37,159 bases of DNA from Sphingomonadales bacterium (GCA_014763785.1 JACXUS010000006.1:1-37159); one strand, 5' to 3'. Counted from the stretch's first letter, positions 9,893 through 19,819 are shown. Made by a program: numbers and translations. Notes: generated by a model not told the origin, from the letters alone.

Positions 9893-10351
9893 TCAGACCG
9901 GCAAGGCCGTGGTCTTGAACACCGTGCGCAGCGCGAAACTGGACTGCATCCCCTGCACGCCGGGCAGCCGCGCCAGCTTCGCCCGGTGGATGCGCGCGAA
10001 ATCCTCGGTATCCTCGGCCACGACCTTCAGCAGGTAATCGGCCGAGCCCGCCATCAGATGGCATTCCAGCACATCGGGGATCTTCTTGACCTCGCGCTCG
10101 AAGGCCTCGAGCACCTCATCGGCCTGTCCCGACAGCGTGATCTCGACAAAGACGGTCGTCGGCCGCCCCAGCTTGCGCGCATCGAGCAGCGCTACATAAT
10201 CGCGGATATAGCCTTCCTCCTCCAGCCGCTGCACCCGGCGATGACAGGCCGAGGCCGACAGGTTCACCCGCTCGGACAATTCGGCATTGGAAATCCGGCC
10301 CTGCTTTTGCAGCACGGTCAGGATGCGGCGATCTGTGGCGTCAAGGGTCAT
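9893..10351 (-). CDS. Lrp/AsnC family transcriptional regulator (probable regulator of divergent ald)
   Basis: MTLDATDRRILTVLQKQGRISNAELSERVNLSASACHRRVQRLEEEGYI; divergent from alanine dehydrogenase. Confidence 0.92.
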   Translation of the reverse strand: MTLDATDRRILTVLQKQGRISNAELSERVNLSASACHRRVQRLEEEGYIRDYVALLDARKLGRPTTVFVEITLSGQADEVLEAFEREVKKIPDVLECHLMAGSADYLLKVVAEDTEDFARIHRAKLARLPGVQGMQSSFALRTVFKTTALPV

Positions 10352-10423
10352 TCTGGCGCAAATTTCTTCGGTTAGGGGCGGGTCAGGCCGAAGATATGAG
10401 CGCAGCGATGTGAAAAAGGCAAT

Positions 10424-10445
10424 GCGAATTCAACGCAATTTCAAC
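10424..10445. promoter_or_regulatory. Candidate Lrp-type operator: tandem 11-bp direct repeat between lrp and ald
   Basis: gcgaattcaac (10424-10434) followed directly by gcaatttcaac (10435-10445). Confidence 0.45.
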
Positions 10446-10510
10446 CGAACAGGCGCAGACTGATCCCCGAGAGGCTCGGGGAGGAGCTTCACCTTCGTGG
10501 AGGACACAGG

Positions 10511-11629
10511 ATGAAAATCGGTTGCGTGCGCGAAATCAAGGCGCAGGAATTCCGGGTCGGCATGACGCCCGGCGCGGTGCAGGAGGCCGTGGCCCATGGC
10601 CATGAGGTGCTGATCGAGGCGGGCGCGGGCGTCGGCTCGGGCTATGCCGACGAAGATTACTATGCCGCGGGCGCGCGGCTGATGCCCGATGCGGCGGCGG
10701 TCTTTGCCGAGGCCGCGATGATCGTCAAGGTGAAGGAGCCGCAGGCGGTCGAGCGCGCGATGCTGCGCCCGGGGCAGATCCTGTTCACCTATCTGCACCT
10801 CGCGCCCGATCCGGATCAGACCCGCGATCTGATCGCCTCGGGGGCGACCTGCATCGCCTATGAAACGGTCACCGCGCCGGGCGGCGGGCTGCCGCTTCTG
10901 GCGCCGATGTCCGAGGTGGCGGGCAAGCTCGCACCGCAGATGGGCGCCTGGACGCTGCAAAAGGCCAATGGCGGGCGCGGCGTGCTTCTGGGCGGGGTGC
11001 CGGGCGTGGCGCCGGCGCGCGTGGTGGTGATCGGCGGCGGTGTCGTAGGCACCCATGCCGCGCGGGTCGCGGCCGGGATGGGCGCGGATGTCACTGTGCT
11101 CGACCGCTCGCTGCCGCGGCTGCGCCAGCTCGACGATCTCTATGGCGGGCAGTTCCGCACCGCCTATGCCAGCAAGGCCACGACCGAGGATCTGGTCTAT
11201 GCCGCCGACATGGTGATCGGCGCCGTGCTCATCCCGGGCGCCGCGGCGCCCAAGCTGATCACCCGGTCGATGCTGGGGCATATGAAGGCGGGCTCGGTCA
11301 TCGTCGATGTGGCGATCGATCAGGGCGGCTGCACCGAGACCTCCTGTGCGACGACGCATCAGGACCCGATCTATGAGGTTGACGGGGTGCTGCATTACTG
11401 CGTGGCGAATATGCCCGGCGCCGTGGCGCGCACCTCGACCCAGGCGCTTGGCAATGCGACGCTGCCCTTCTTGCTGGCCTTGGCGGGCAAGGGCTGGAAG
11501 CGCGCCTGCGCCGAGGACCCGCATTTGCTCAACGGCCTCAACGTGCATGCCGGGCAGATCACCTATCCGGCGGTGGGCGAGGCGCTCGGCCTGCCCTATA
11601 TCACCGGCGCCGACGCGCTGGCGATGTAA
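10511..11629 (+). CDS. ald: Alanine dehydrogenase
   Basis: MKIGCVREIKAQEFRVGMTPGAVQEAVAHGHEVLIEAGAG...; VVIGGGVVGTHAARVAAGMGADVTVLD; full-length 372 aa. Confidence 0.96.
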   Translation: MKIGCVREIKAQEFRVGMTPGAVQEAVAHGHEVLIEAGAGVGSGYADEDYYAAGARLMPDAAAVFAEAAMIVKVKEPQAVERAMLRPGQILFTYLHLAPDPDQTRDLIASGATCIAYETVTAPGGGLPLLAPMSEVAGKLAPQMGAWTLQKANGGRGVLLGGVPGVAPARVVVIGGGVVGTHAARVAAGMGADVTVLDRSLPRLRQLDDLYGGQFRTAYASKATTEDLVYAADMVIGAVLIPGAAAPKLITRSMLGHMKAGSVIVDVAIDQGGCTETSCATTHQDPIYEVDGVLHYCVANMPGAVARTSTQALGNATLPFLLALAGKGWKRACAEDPHLLNGLNVHAGQITYPAVGEALGLPYITGADALAM

Positions 11630-11631
11630 GC

Positions 11632-11667
11632 GAAACGGCCCGGCTGATCGCCGGGCCGCTTCCGTTT
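11632..11667. terminator. Hairpin terminator between convergent ald and mscL
   Basis: CGGCCCGG (11636-11643) / CCGGGCCG (11651-11658) stem. Confidence 0.6.
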
Positions 11668-11689
11668 GGCACGCAGGATGAAGCTGCGC

Positions 11690-12106
11690 TTATTTCTTCA
11701 GCGCGTCGCGGATCTCCAGCAGCACGTCGAGCTCGCTCGGGCCGGCGGGCGCCGCGGGCGCCGGCGCGGGCGCGGCCGCATCCTTGATCCGGTTCACCGC
11801 CTTGACCAGCAGGAACACGACGAAGGCGATGATCAGGAAGTTGATCACCGCGGTGATGAACGAGCCATAGGCGAAGACCGGGGCCCCCGCCTCGCGCGCC
11901 GCGGCCAGCGAAGCGAATTCCCCCGCGCCGAGGTTCACGAACAGGTTCGAGAAATCGAGCCCGCCGGTGATCACACCGATGATCGGGTTGATCAGATCGG
12001 ACACCAGCGAGGTGACGATCGCGGTGAAGGCCGCGCCGATGATGATGCCGACGGCCATGTCCATGACATTGCCCTTGGCGATGAAGTTCTTGAATTCCTG
12101 AATCAT
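11690..12106 (-). CDS. mscL: Large-conductance mechanosensitive channel
   Basis: [44 protein letters not shown]...[21 protein letters not shown]-type sequence. Confidence 0.95.
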   Translation of the reverse strand: MIQEFKNFIAKGNVMDMAVGIIIGAAFTAIVTSLVSDLINPIIGVITGGLDFSNLFVNLGAGEFASLAAAREAGAPVFAYGSFITAVINFLIIAFVVFLLVKAVNRIKDAAAPAPAPAAPAGPSELDVLLEIRDALKK

Positions 12107-12242
12107 GGTCTGCCCCTTGTTACCAAAGCGTGAACGCACACGCTTCGCGCGAGAATTAACATATTCTTTCTGCACCCGCATCTTCTGCCTGAGGGAATTT
12201 TCTGCAACCCTGCCCCCCAGAAGTCCCCCTGACGCCCCGAGG

Positions 12243-12944
12243 ATGCCGATGACCGATCTTGCCGCTTTCGCGATCACCCGCCGCTGGCCCGCCGCCGATC
12301 CCTCGGTGATCCAGCTCTATTCGCTGCCCACCCCGAACGGGGTCAAGGTGTCGATCATGCTCGAGGAAACCGGCCTGCCCTACGAGCCGCATCTGGTGCG
12401 ATTCGATACCAATGACCAGATGACGCCGGAATTCCTGTCGCTCAACCCGAACAACAAGATCCCCGCGATCCTCGACCCGAACGGGCCGAATGGTGCGCCG
12501 CTGGCTTTGTTCGAGAGCGGGGCGATCCTGATCTATCTGGCGGAGAAATCGGGGCAGCTTTTGCCGCAGGCCAACCGCTACGAGGTGCTGCAATGGCTGA
12601 TGTGGCAGATGGGCGGCCTCGGGCCGATGCTGGGGCAGCTTGGGTTCTTCCATACTTTCGCGGGCAAGGAGATCGAGGACCCGCGCCCCAAGGAACGCTA
12701 TCGCGCCGAGGCCGAGCGGCTGCTGAAGGTGCTGGATGGCGCGCTGGCTGGCCGGGACTGGATCGCGGGCGACTATTCCATCGCCGATATAGCCATCGCG
12801 CCCTGGCTGCGCACGCTGCGCGATTTCTACAAGGCGGCGGACCTCACCGGATGGGACCGGCTGACCCATGTGCCCGCCTATCTCGAGCGCTTTCTGGCGC
12901 GTCCCGCGGTGATCCGCGGCCTGACGATCCCGAAACGCGACTGA
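12243..12944 (+). CDS. Glutathione S-transferase family protein
   Basis: [55 protein letters not shown]. Confidence 0.9.
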   Translation: MPMTDLAAFAITRRWPAADPSVIQLYSLPTPNGVKVSIMLEETGLPYEPHLVRFDTNDQMTPEFLSLNPNNKIPAILDPNGPNGAPLALFESGAILIYLAEKSGQLLPQANRYEVLQWLMWQMGGLGPMLGQLGFFHTFAGKEIEDPRPKERYRAEAERLLKVLDGALAGRDWIAGDYSIADIAIAPWLRTLRDFYKAADLTGWDRLTHVPAYLERFLARPAVIRGLTIPKRD

Positions 12945-13152
12945 TCCGGCCCGCGCGGGTCAGCATCTGCCCCATCGCGCGCGACCGGAACCGGGGCGCG
13001 GCGCCATGCGGGCACCAAGCGACCGCCCCGATGCAACACCCGGAACGATGCGCGGGAGAGCGGGCGGCGGCGGGGTTCACCCGGCCGACGCCCGCCCCGT
13101 TTCAGCCGCGCGCCTCAGCTTGTGGCGCGCGATCCCGCGCAGCCCGGCAGGG

Positions 13153-13812
13153 TCAATGCGCCCGGCCACGCGCCTGCATCGTGCCAAGACCGCGGCCGGT
13201 CGTCTCGGCCAGCCGCGTGGCCAGCCATGCGGTCCAGCCCTCGGGTTGGGTGAAATGGTAATTCGCCCCCTCGGGCATCGGGATCGGCGCGCCGTTCACG
13301 CGGGCAATCGCCTCGGCGCGGGCGGCGGCGACAATCTCGCCGGGGCTGCGCGCCAGCGCCGTCTGCGCCAGCGCCAGCACCTCTTCGCGGCTCTGCGCGG
13401 GGTCGAACAGCTCGGGGCGATGCCCCTCGACCGCGACGAAACAGGCCAGCCGGTCCTGCGCCGCGGTGATCCGGGCCACCGCCTCGTCGCGCTGATCATC
13501 GCGGAAGGCGCTTTCCAACGGCGCGGTTTCAAGGAAGCTCGCCAGCTCCTCGCGCAGCCCTTCGGAGGCCGATTGCAGCTCGGCCGCGATCTCGTCATCC
13601 TGCAACATGATCTCGGCCTCGCAAGCGGCGATCATGCCGCGCAGCGCCTCGATCCGGCTTTGCGCGATTGCCTCGCCCGCCTCGAGAAAGGCGATGTCGC
13701 GCGCCGCGCGGCCGATCTCGTCCATCGCCGATTCGATCGGGAACAGCGCACCGACCGGCCGCGCCATCGCGTAAAGACGACCCGCCCGGGTCCAGTTCGT
13801 ATCTTGCATCAT
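13153..13812 (-). CDS. Hypothetical protein (219 aa), helical, no family recognised
   Basis: Long ORF with plausible composition; the opposite-strand ORF is low-complexity and less protein-like. Confidence 0.5.
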   Translation of the reverse strand: MMQDTNWTRAGRLYAMARPVGALFPIESAMDEIGRAARDIAFLEAGEAIAQSRIEALRGMIAACEAEIMLQDDEIAAELQSASEGLREELASFLETAPLESAFRDDQRDEAVARITAAQDRLACFVAVEGHRPELFDPAQSREEVLALAQTALARSPGEIVAAARAEAIARVNGAPIPMPEGANYHFTQPEGWTAWLATRLAETTGRGLGTMQARGRAH

Positions 13813-13928
13813 GTGAGCACCCCGTTATGAATGGCCCGCTATTCGTGATGCGGTAACCATGTCACGACGAAGTGAACAAGTGGTGAACGACGCGGGCCAA
13901 TGTTCCGCCTTCGTTCACCTCCGACAGA

Positions 13929-14720
13929 TCACGCCGGCTGGCGGATCACCTTGCAGAGCAGCTCGAACAGCTCGGCATTGCCCGCGATCACGGCGCCCTG
14001 CTCAAAGATATCGCGGCCCTCGCGCACCGGGCCACAGAAACCGCCCGCCTCTTTCACCAGAATCAGCCCCGCGGCGATATCCCAGGCGTTGATCCCGCGT
14101 TCCCAATAGCCCTCGTAGCGGCCCGCCGCCACATAGGCCAGATCGAGCGCGGCCGAGCCAAAGCGCCGCACCCCCGCGCAGACCGGCATCAGCCGCGCCA
14201 GATCCTGCAGCGTCGCGGGCAGGGTCGATTTGCCGCCGAAGGGCACGCCGGTGGCAAAAATCGCCTCGATCATGCTGCGCCGCCCGGACACGCGCAGGCG
14301 CGTTTCGTTCATGAAGGCGCCAAGGCCCTTCTCGGCGTAATAAAGCTCATCCTTGGCCGCGTCGAAGACCACCCCGGCGACCACCTCGCCCTTGTGCTCC
14401 AGCGCGATCGACACCGCCCAATGCGGCAGGCCATGCAGGAAGTTCGTCGTGCCATCTAGCGGATCGACGATCCAGCGCCGGGTCGGGTCCTCGCCCGCCT
14501 CTTCGCCGGTTTCCTCGCCCAGCCAGCCATAGGAGGGACGCGCGCCGCGCAGCTCTTCCTTGATGATCCGCTCGGCCTCGCGGTCGGCTTTCGACACGAA
14601 GTCCCCCGGCCCCTTGGACGAGACCTGCAGGTTCTCGACCTCGCGGAAATCCTTGACCAGGGCCCGGCCCGCCTTGCGCGCGGCCTTGATCATCAGGTTG
14701 AGGTTGGCACTGCCTTGCAT
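13929..14720 (-). CDS. suhB: Inositol monophosphatase family protein
   Basis: WIVDPLDGTTNFLHGLPHWAVSIAL and INAWDIAAGLILVKEAGG signatures. Confidence 0.9.
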   Translation of the reverse strand: MQGSANLNLMIKAARKAGRALVKDFREVENLQVSSKGPGDFVSKADREAERIIKEELRGARPSYGWLGEETGEEAGEDPTRRWIVDPLDGTTNFLHGLPHWAVSIALEHKGEVVAGVVFDAAKDELYYAEKGLGAFMNETRLRVSGRRSMIEAIFATGVPFGGKSTLPATLQDLARLMPVCAGVRRFGSAALDLAYVAAGRYEGYWERGINAWDIAAGLILVKEAGGFCGPVREGRDIFEQGAVIAGNAELFELLCKVIRQPA

Positions 14721-14801
14721 CGGGGGCTCCTTCGGGTATCAGGCGCCTGCCTTACACGGCCGGAACTAGGAATCCAAGGGTTTTGGCGTATCCCGCGCGG
14801 C

Positions 14802-15707
14802 TCAGGCGCGTTGCAGCTTGACCGGCTCGGTCCGCGCGAGCCGCAGGAAATGCGCCATGAAGGGCTGGGTCACATCCTCTGTCCGCGTCGCGGCATAGAG
14901 CCGCTTGGTCAGACCGGCCTCGGTCACCGGGCGGGTGATGTAATCGGGCTGATATTTCACCTCGCGCAGCACCCAGTCGGGCAGCACCGCCACCCCGCGC
15001 CCCGAGGCCACCAGCATCAGGATGACCGTGGTCAGCTCGACCTGCCGATGCGCCTTGGGCTCGACCCGCGCCGGGCTCAGCACCAGCGAGAACACATCCG
15101 AGCGCGCCCGGTCGATCGGATAGGTGATCAGCGTCTGATCGGCGAAATCCTCGGCCACCACGAAGGGCTTCGCCGCCAGCGGCGAAGTCGAGGCTGCGAT
15201 GAAGGTCGGCGCATAATCGAAGAGCGGGTTGAAGGTGATGCCCTCGAGCACCTCGGGATCGGAGGAGATCACCAGATCGACCTCTTCACGCGCCAGCGCC
15301 GGCAGTGCGTTGAACGCCAGCCCCGCGCGGATGTCGATGTCGATATCGGGCCAGGCCCGGCGAAAGGCCTCGAGCACCGGAAAGAGCCAGTCGAAGCACG
15401 CGTGACATTCGATGGCGATATGCAACCGCCCCGCACGGCCCTGCCGCAGCGCCTCGAATTCGGCGCCCACGGCGTCAATCTCGGGCAGGATGCGTTCGGC
15501 CAGCCGCAACAATTTCATCCCCGCCGCCGACAGCCGCAGCGGTTTCGCGCGGCGCACGAACAGCTCGACCCCCGCCTGATCCTCCAGCCCCTTGATCTGA
15601 TGGCTCAGCGCCGATTGCGTGATGTGCAGCATGTCCGCGGCACGGGCCAGACCGCCCGCCTCATGGATCGCATGGATCGTTTTCAGATGGCGCAGCTCAA
15701 GGTGCAT
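14802..15707 (-). CDS. metR: LysR family transcriptional regulator, MetR-like
   Basis: MHLELRHLKTIHAIHEAGGLARAADMLHITQSALSHQIKGLEDQAGVELFVRR; divergent from metF. Confidence 0.87.
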   Translation of the reverse strand: MHLELRHLKTIHAIHEAGGLARAADMLHITQSALSHQIKGLEDQAGVELFVRRAKPLRLSAAGMKLLRLAERILPEIDAVGAEFEALRQGRAGRLHIAIECHACFDWLFPVLEAFRRAWPDIDIDIRAGLAFNALPALAREEVDLVISSDPEVLEGITFNPLFDYAPTFIAASTSPLAAKPFVVAEDFADQTLITYPIDRARSDVFSLVLSPARVEPKAHRQVELTTVILMLVASGRGVAVLPDWVLREVKYQPDYITRPVTEAGLTKRLYAATRTEDVTQPFMAHFLRLARTEPVKLQRA

Positions 15708-15716
15708 CTTGCTGTG

Positions 15717-15748
15717 AAACTCATAACCTTGTTGAAGTTTATGAGTTT
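15717..15748. promoter_or_regulatory. Perfect 10-bp inverted repeat, candidate MetR operator
   Basis: AAACTCATAA (15717-15726), 12-bp spacer, TTATGAGTTT (15739-15748), between divergent metR and metF. Confidence 0.7.
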
Positions 15749-15798
15749 GTCTCACATCGCGATTCGTGACACAAGGGGGGCAAGCAAAGGATACCGCC

Positions 15799-16671
15799 AT
15801 GACCCGTAAAGTGCCGAACATCAGCTTTGAATTCTTCCCGCCGCAAACGCTGGATGCGTCCTTTCGTCTGTGGGAAACCGTGCAGGTGCTGGCTCCGCTG
15901 CAGCCAAATTTCGTTTCGGTGACCTATGGCGCGGGCGGCACCACCCGCAAGCTGACGCATGAGGCGGTGGGCGCGATCCACAAGAACTATGGGCTGAACG
16001 TGGCCGCGCATCTGACCTGCGTCGATGCGACCCGCGCCGAGACGAAAGAGATCATCGACGCCTATGCCGAGGCGGGCGTAACCGAGATCGTCGCGCTGCG
16101 GGGCGACCCGCCGAAGGGCGCCGCGCGCTTCACGCCCCACCCCGAGGGCTTCGCCAGCTCGGTCGAGCTGATCGAATGGCTGGCCGAGGATGGCCGCTTC
16201 ACGATCCGCTGCGGCGCCTATCCCGAACCGCACCCCGAGGCGACCGATCCGCTGGCCGATGTGCGCTGGCTGAAACGCAAGGTCGAGGCCGGCGCCACCA
16301 GCGCGATCACCCAGTTCTTCTTCGAGGCCGAGACCTTCTTCCGCTTCCGCGATGCCTGCGAGAAGGAAGGGATCACCGCGAAGATCATCCCCGGCATCCT
16401 GCCGATCCAGTCGTGGAAGGGCGCGCGCGGGTTTGCCCAGCGCTGCGGCACCTCTATCCCGCAGTGGGTCGAGGAGGCCTTCGAGGCGGCAACCCGCGAC
16501 GGGCGCGAGCAGCTTTTGGCCACCGCGCTCTGCACCGAACTTTGCGACGATCTGATCGCGGGCGGGGTCGAGGATCTGCAATTCTACACGCTGAACCGGC
16601 CGCAAATGACCCGCGATGTGTGCCACGCGCTTGGCGTGACGCCCGAGGTGGCGCTGGAAAACGTCGCCTGA
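15799..16671 (+). CDS. metF: Methylenetetrahydrofolate reductase
   Basis: MTRKVPNISFEFFPPQT...FVSVTYGAGGTTR, EIVALRGDPPKG, AITQFFFEAETFFRFRD, IIPGILPI. Confidence 0.95.
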   Translation: MTRKVPNISFEFFPPQTLDASFRLWETVQVLAPLQPNFVSVTYGAGGTTRKLTHEAVGAIHKNYGLNVAAHLTCVDATRAETKEIIDAYAEAGVTEIVALRGDPPKGAARFTPHPEGFASSVELIEWLAEDGRFTIRCGAYPEPHPEATDPLADVRWLKRKVEAGATSAITQFFFEAETFFRFRDACEKEGITAKIIPGILPIQSWKGARGFAQRCGTSIPQWVEEAFEAATRDGREQLLATALCTELCDDLIAGGVEDLQFYTLNRPQMTRDVCHALGVTPEVALENVA

Positions 16672-16685
16672 GGGCAGACCGGACG

Positions 16686-16709
16686 AAAGGGGCCCCCCGG
16701 GCCCCTTTT
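16686..16709 (+). terminator. Terminator after metF
   Basis: aaaggggccc / gggccccttt stem (16686-16695, 16699-16708) followed by T-rich tract. Confidence 0.75.
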
Positions 16710-16752
16710 CCTTTTCGCCCCGCTCGTTAGTCTGGCGCGAAAAGGAGAGACC

Positions 16753-17244
16753 ATGACCGAGCCGATCTTCGCCGAAAGCCCCGCGGATTTCCTGCCACTC
16801 GCGGCGCTGCGCCAGATGAGCGGTCTTGACTACATGCAGCGCATGCTGGCGGGCGAGGTGCCCACGACCACCCTTGCGCGCGACATGAACTATCGCGTCA
16901 CCCGCGCCGAGGCGGGGCTGGTCGAGGTCACCGGCACGCCGGAATTCCGGCATACCAACGCCTTTGGCGGGGTGCATGGCGGTTGGTATGGGGTGATTCT
17001 GGATACCTGCCTGACCTGTGCGGTGATCAGCGGCCTGCCCCGCGGGCAATATCAGACGACGCTGGAATACAAGGTCAACATGCTGCGCGCGATCCCGGTC
17101 GGCACCGAGGTAATCGGCACCGGGCGCGTCGAGCATCTGGGCCGCTCAACCGGCGTCGCGCGCGGCGAGATCCGCGGCGCGGCGGATGGCACGCTTTATG
17201 CCATTGGCACCGCCACCTGTTTCGTCATGGGCGAGGCGCTTTGA
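16753..17244 (+). CDS. PaaI family thioesterase (hotdog fold)
   Basis: TNAFGGVHGGWYGVILDTCLTCAVISGLPRGQYQTTLEYKVNMLRAIPVGTEV. Confidence 0.88.
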   Translation: MTEPIFAESPADFLPLAALRQMSGLDYMQRMLAGEVPTTTLARDMNYRVTRAEAGLVEVTGTPEFRHTNAFGGVHGGWYGVILDTCLTCAVISGLPRGQYQTTLEYKVNMLRAIPVGTEVIGTGRVEHLGRSTGVARGEIRGAADGTLYAIGTATCFVMGEAL

Positions 17245-18315
17245 CAGGCTCAGCCGCAGCCGCGACCGGATGAGCAACCGCCAGTCGCGCGCCGCCGCAA
17301 GCGCCGTGACATGCAGCCGTTCCGACGGCTCGCGCCCGATCACGCGGGGCGCGCGGAACAGATAGAACTTGCCCCAGCCGCGCCACGAGCCGACCATCGG
17401 CGCCGCCGCATCGCGGGGAAAGTCATCGGCCCAGCCCGCGGGCAGGGCCACGCCCAGCGCCTCCATCCGCTCGATCATCCAGACCAGCGGGATATTGGCC
17501 AGCGGGCGGGCTGCCTCGAACCCGCCCAGCTGCCCGCCGATATCGGCATGGCAGCCGCGGAACCACAGCTGCTCGACCCGCGCATCCGATTCGGCCGCGG
17601 TCCAGATCAGCGGCTCGAGCACCGAGCGCGTCTCATTCAGCGCCAGCGCCTGAAACCCGTGCCGCACCGAAGGGCCAAGGCGGTGATCGTGGAACCGGTA
17701 ATGCGGCTCGCTCAGCATCCACAGCACGGGCAGCTGCCAGCCCAGCGCCATCACCGTATCAAAGGCCCCCACCATCTCGATCGGCGTGGTCGGATGACAG
17801 AAGCGGTTGCGGAAAACGGTCGCGACCGCGGGCAACTCGCGCGCCTCGTAATAGCGCCAGACAAGGCTCAGGTTGCGCTCGGTCGCGGCCTCGGCCCGCA
17901 ACAGGCCCACCCGGTCGATCAACCCGGCCAGCGAGCGCGCGGCAAAGGCCCCCCGCGAATAGCCGATCAGGAAGATCCGATCCCCCGGCCGATAGCGCAT
18001 CGCCAGCCAGCCATAGGCCCGCAGGATCTGCGCATGCACGCCCCAGCCGAACCACAGATCGGTCAGCTCGCGCCATTCGCGCCATTCGAGCCCCTTGCCA
18101 TAATAGACCGAGGCCCGCGGATTGGCCCGGTGCAGGAAGTGGTACAGCAACCCGATCGAGGTGATCCGCGCCGGATCAAGCGCGCCCATCGTGCCATCGA
18201 GCAACACGATGTGATCGACCGGACCCCGCGTCTTGCGGCCCGCCGGGCTTGCCTCGGGGGCGCGCCCGATCCGGCGCAGCAGCGCCGAACGCAGATGGCT
18301 TAGCAGACTGCGCAT
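17146..18315 (-). CDS. DUF2235 domain protein (alpha/beta-hydrolase-like)
   Basis: DHIVLLDGTMG, IFLIGYSRGAFAARSLAGLI (GxSxG nucleophile elbow), VGAFDTVMALG, LWFRGCHADIGGQ; start could also be ATG 18375. Confidence 0.82.
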   Translation of the reverse strand: MRSLLSHLRSALLRRIGRAPEASPAGRKTRGPVDHIVLLDGTMGALDPARITSIGLLYHFLHRANPRASVYYGKGLEWREWRELTDLWFGWGVHAQILRAYGWLAMRYRPGDRIFLIGYSRGAFAARSLAGLIDRVGLLRAEAATERNLSLVWRYYEARELPAVATVFRNRFCHPTTPIEMVGAFDTVMALGWQLPVLWMLSEPHYRFHDHRLGPSVRHGFQALALNETRSVLEPLIWTAAESDARVEQLWFRGCHADIGGQLGGFEAARPLANIPLVWMIERMEALGVALPAGWADDFPRDAAAPMVGSWRGWGKFYLFRAPRVIGREPSERLHVTALAAARDWRLLIRSRLRLSLSKRLAHDETGGGANGIKRAIRRAADLAARDAG

Positions 18316-18447
18316 GATACGCAGCCGGGCGCGGAACGGCGCATCTCCGGTCTCCCTGAACGAATACGGCCTCATCCTTAATCTAGGACGAGGCCGTTAC
18401 TTTTTCATGGGGATCAGCGCACGCAGTTTCCGCCGCGCGCCTGCGGC

Positions 18448-19593
18448 TCAGCCCTTGAGGCTGAGCGCGGTGACGATTTCCATCTGGCCAAAGCCGTTGA
18501 AGCGCGTGTTGGTGGCCGAGGAATAGGCCCCCATGCCCTGAAACACGAGGAAATCGCCCTCGGCCAGATCGGCAGGCAGCATCAATTCGCCCGGCAGACG
18601 GTCCACCGAATCGCAGGTCGGGCCAAAGACGATGCGGCCGATGGCCTCGCCGTCGCGGCGGATGCCTTCGGGCGAATAGACCTCGATCCGGTCGATATTG
18701 CCGATCATCGGCAGCTCGGTCAGCCCGCCATAGACGCCATCGTTCAGGAACACATGCGTGTCGTCGCGCAGCGCCTTGACGCGGGTGATATGGGTGAAGG
18801 CATCGCCCACCAGACCGCGGCCCGGCTCGCAGACAAGGATCGGACGGTTCGCACCGAAGGCTTCGGTCGCGACCCGGTCGATCAGCGCGAAGATCTCTTC
18901 CAGCACCGGCGCCGGACCCTGCTGGCGGTGGTTCGGGAACCCGCCCCCCACGTTCAGCCGATGCGCCTGCACGCCGGCCTCGGCGCAGATCGTCGCCGCG
19001 GCGCGGATATAGGCGTCCCAAGCCATCGGATCGGTGCATTGCGTGCCCGGATGGAAGGTCAGCGAGGGGATGAACCCCGCCTCGGCCGCGCGTTTGAGCA
19101 GCGCCGCCGCCAGTTCGACCGTCGCGCCGAATTTCGCGCCGAAGTTATAGGCCGCGCCCGACACCGGCAGCTTGTAGCGCACCGAGATTTCGCAGTTTTC
19201 GGTCGGCACCAGCTCGATCAGCTTTTCCAGCTCGGACACCGAATCGACCGACCAGGTCTTGACCCCGGCCTTGACCGCATGGGCGATCTCGTCGCGGCCG
19301 CGCACCGGGTTGTGGTAATGCAGCGCCGCACCGGGGGCGAGGCGGCGGATCAGGTCGATCTCGAAGGGCGAAGCCACATCGAAGCCCTTGACCCCCGCGG
19401 CGACGAGGTTCTCGATCACCATTTCATCGGGGTTCGACTTGACCGCATAGGTGACGATCCCGGGAAACCCCTTGAGGAAGCGCCGCGCGGTCGCTTGCAG
19501 CACGGTCGGCGCGAACACCAGAACGGGGTGATCGGGCTGCTTGGTGCGGATGATTTCGGACGGTTGCGCCCAGATAGTCTTCGACAGTCCCAT
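18448..19593 (-). CDS. Type III PLP-dependent decarboxylase, probable ornithine decarboxylase
   Basis: IVTYAVKSNPDE PLP-lysine motif, LHYHNPVRG, SLTFHPGTQC, LNVGGGFP, FGPTCDSVDRL. Confidence 0.88.
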   Translation of the reverse strand: MGLSKTIWAQPSEIIRTKQPDHPVLVFAPTVLQATARRFLKGFPGIVTYAVKSNPDEMVIENLVAAGVKGFDVASPFEIDLIRRLAPGAALHYHNPVRGRDEIAHAVKAGVKTWSVDSVSELEKLIELVPTENCEISVRYKLPVSGAAYNFGAKFGATVELAAALLKRAAEAGFIPSLTFHPGTQCTDPMAWDAYIRAAATICAEAGVQAHRLNVGGGFPNHRQQGPAPVLEEIFALIDRVATEAFGANRPILVCEPGRGLVGDAFTHITRVKALRDDTHVFLNDGVYGGLTELPMIGNIDRIEVYSPEGIRRDGEAIGRIVFGPTCDSVDRLPGELMLPADLAEGDFLVFQGMGAYSSATNTRFNGFGQMEIVTALSLKG

Positions 19594-19819
19594 CGGCTTC
19601 TCCTCGCCAACAGATTGCAGCCACCTCTTGCCCCGGCTTGACGGGTCGGGAGACGCTTGCGCGTTTCAACCATACCCAGGCCAGGTGCGTATGAGCCGCC
19701 CTTTTCCTGTCATTTCATGTTGCGCTACATGGGGCACAATTTCACCGATCAAAAGAGTAGAATTGCTGCGATCTATCGTTATAATGACGAAACTTCCGGT
19801 CAAAATGCGGGTGGCTGCG

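Noticed and set aside
15749-15798. SAM/SAH riboswitch upstream of metF
   Set aside because: Only about 90 bp between the divergent genes, mostly occupied by the dyad; no recognisable riboswitch core
19784-19819. Alternative upstream start (MTKLPVKMRVAA) for the lrp gene
   Set aside because: ATG 19784 overlaps a consensus-like TATAAT, so the promoter probably lies there and translation starts at 19820
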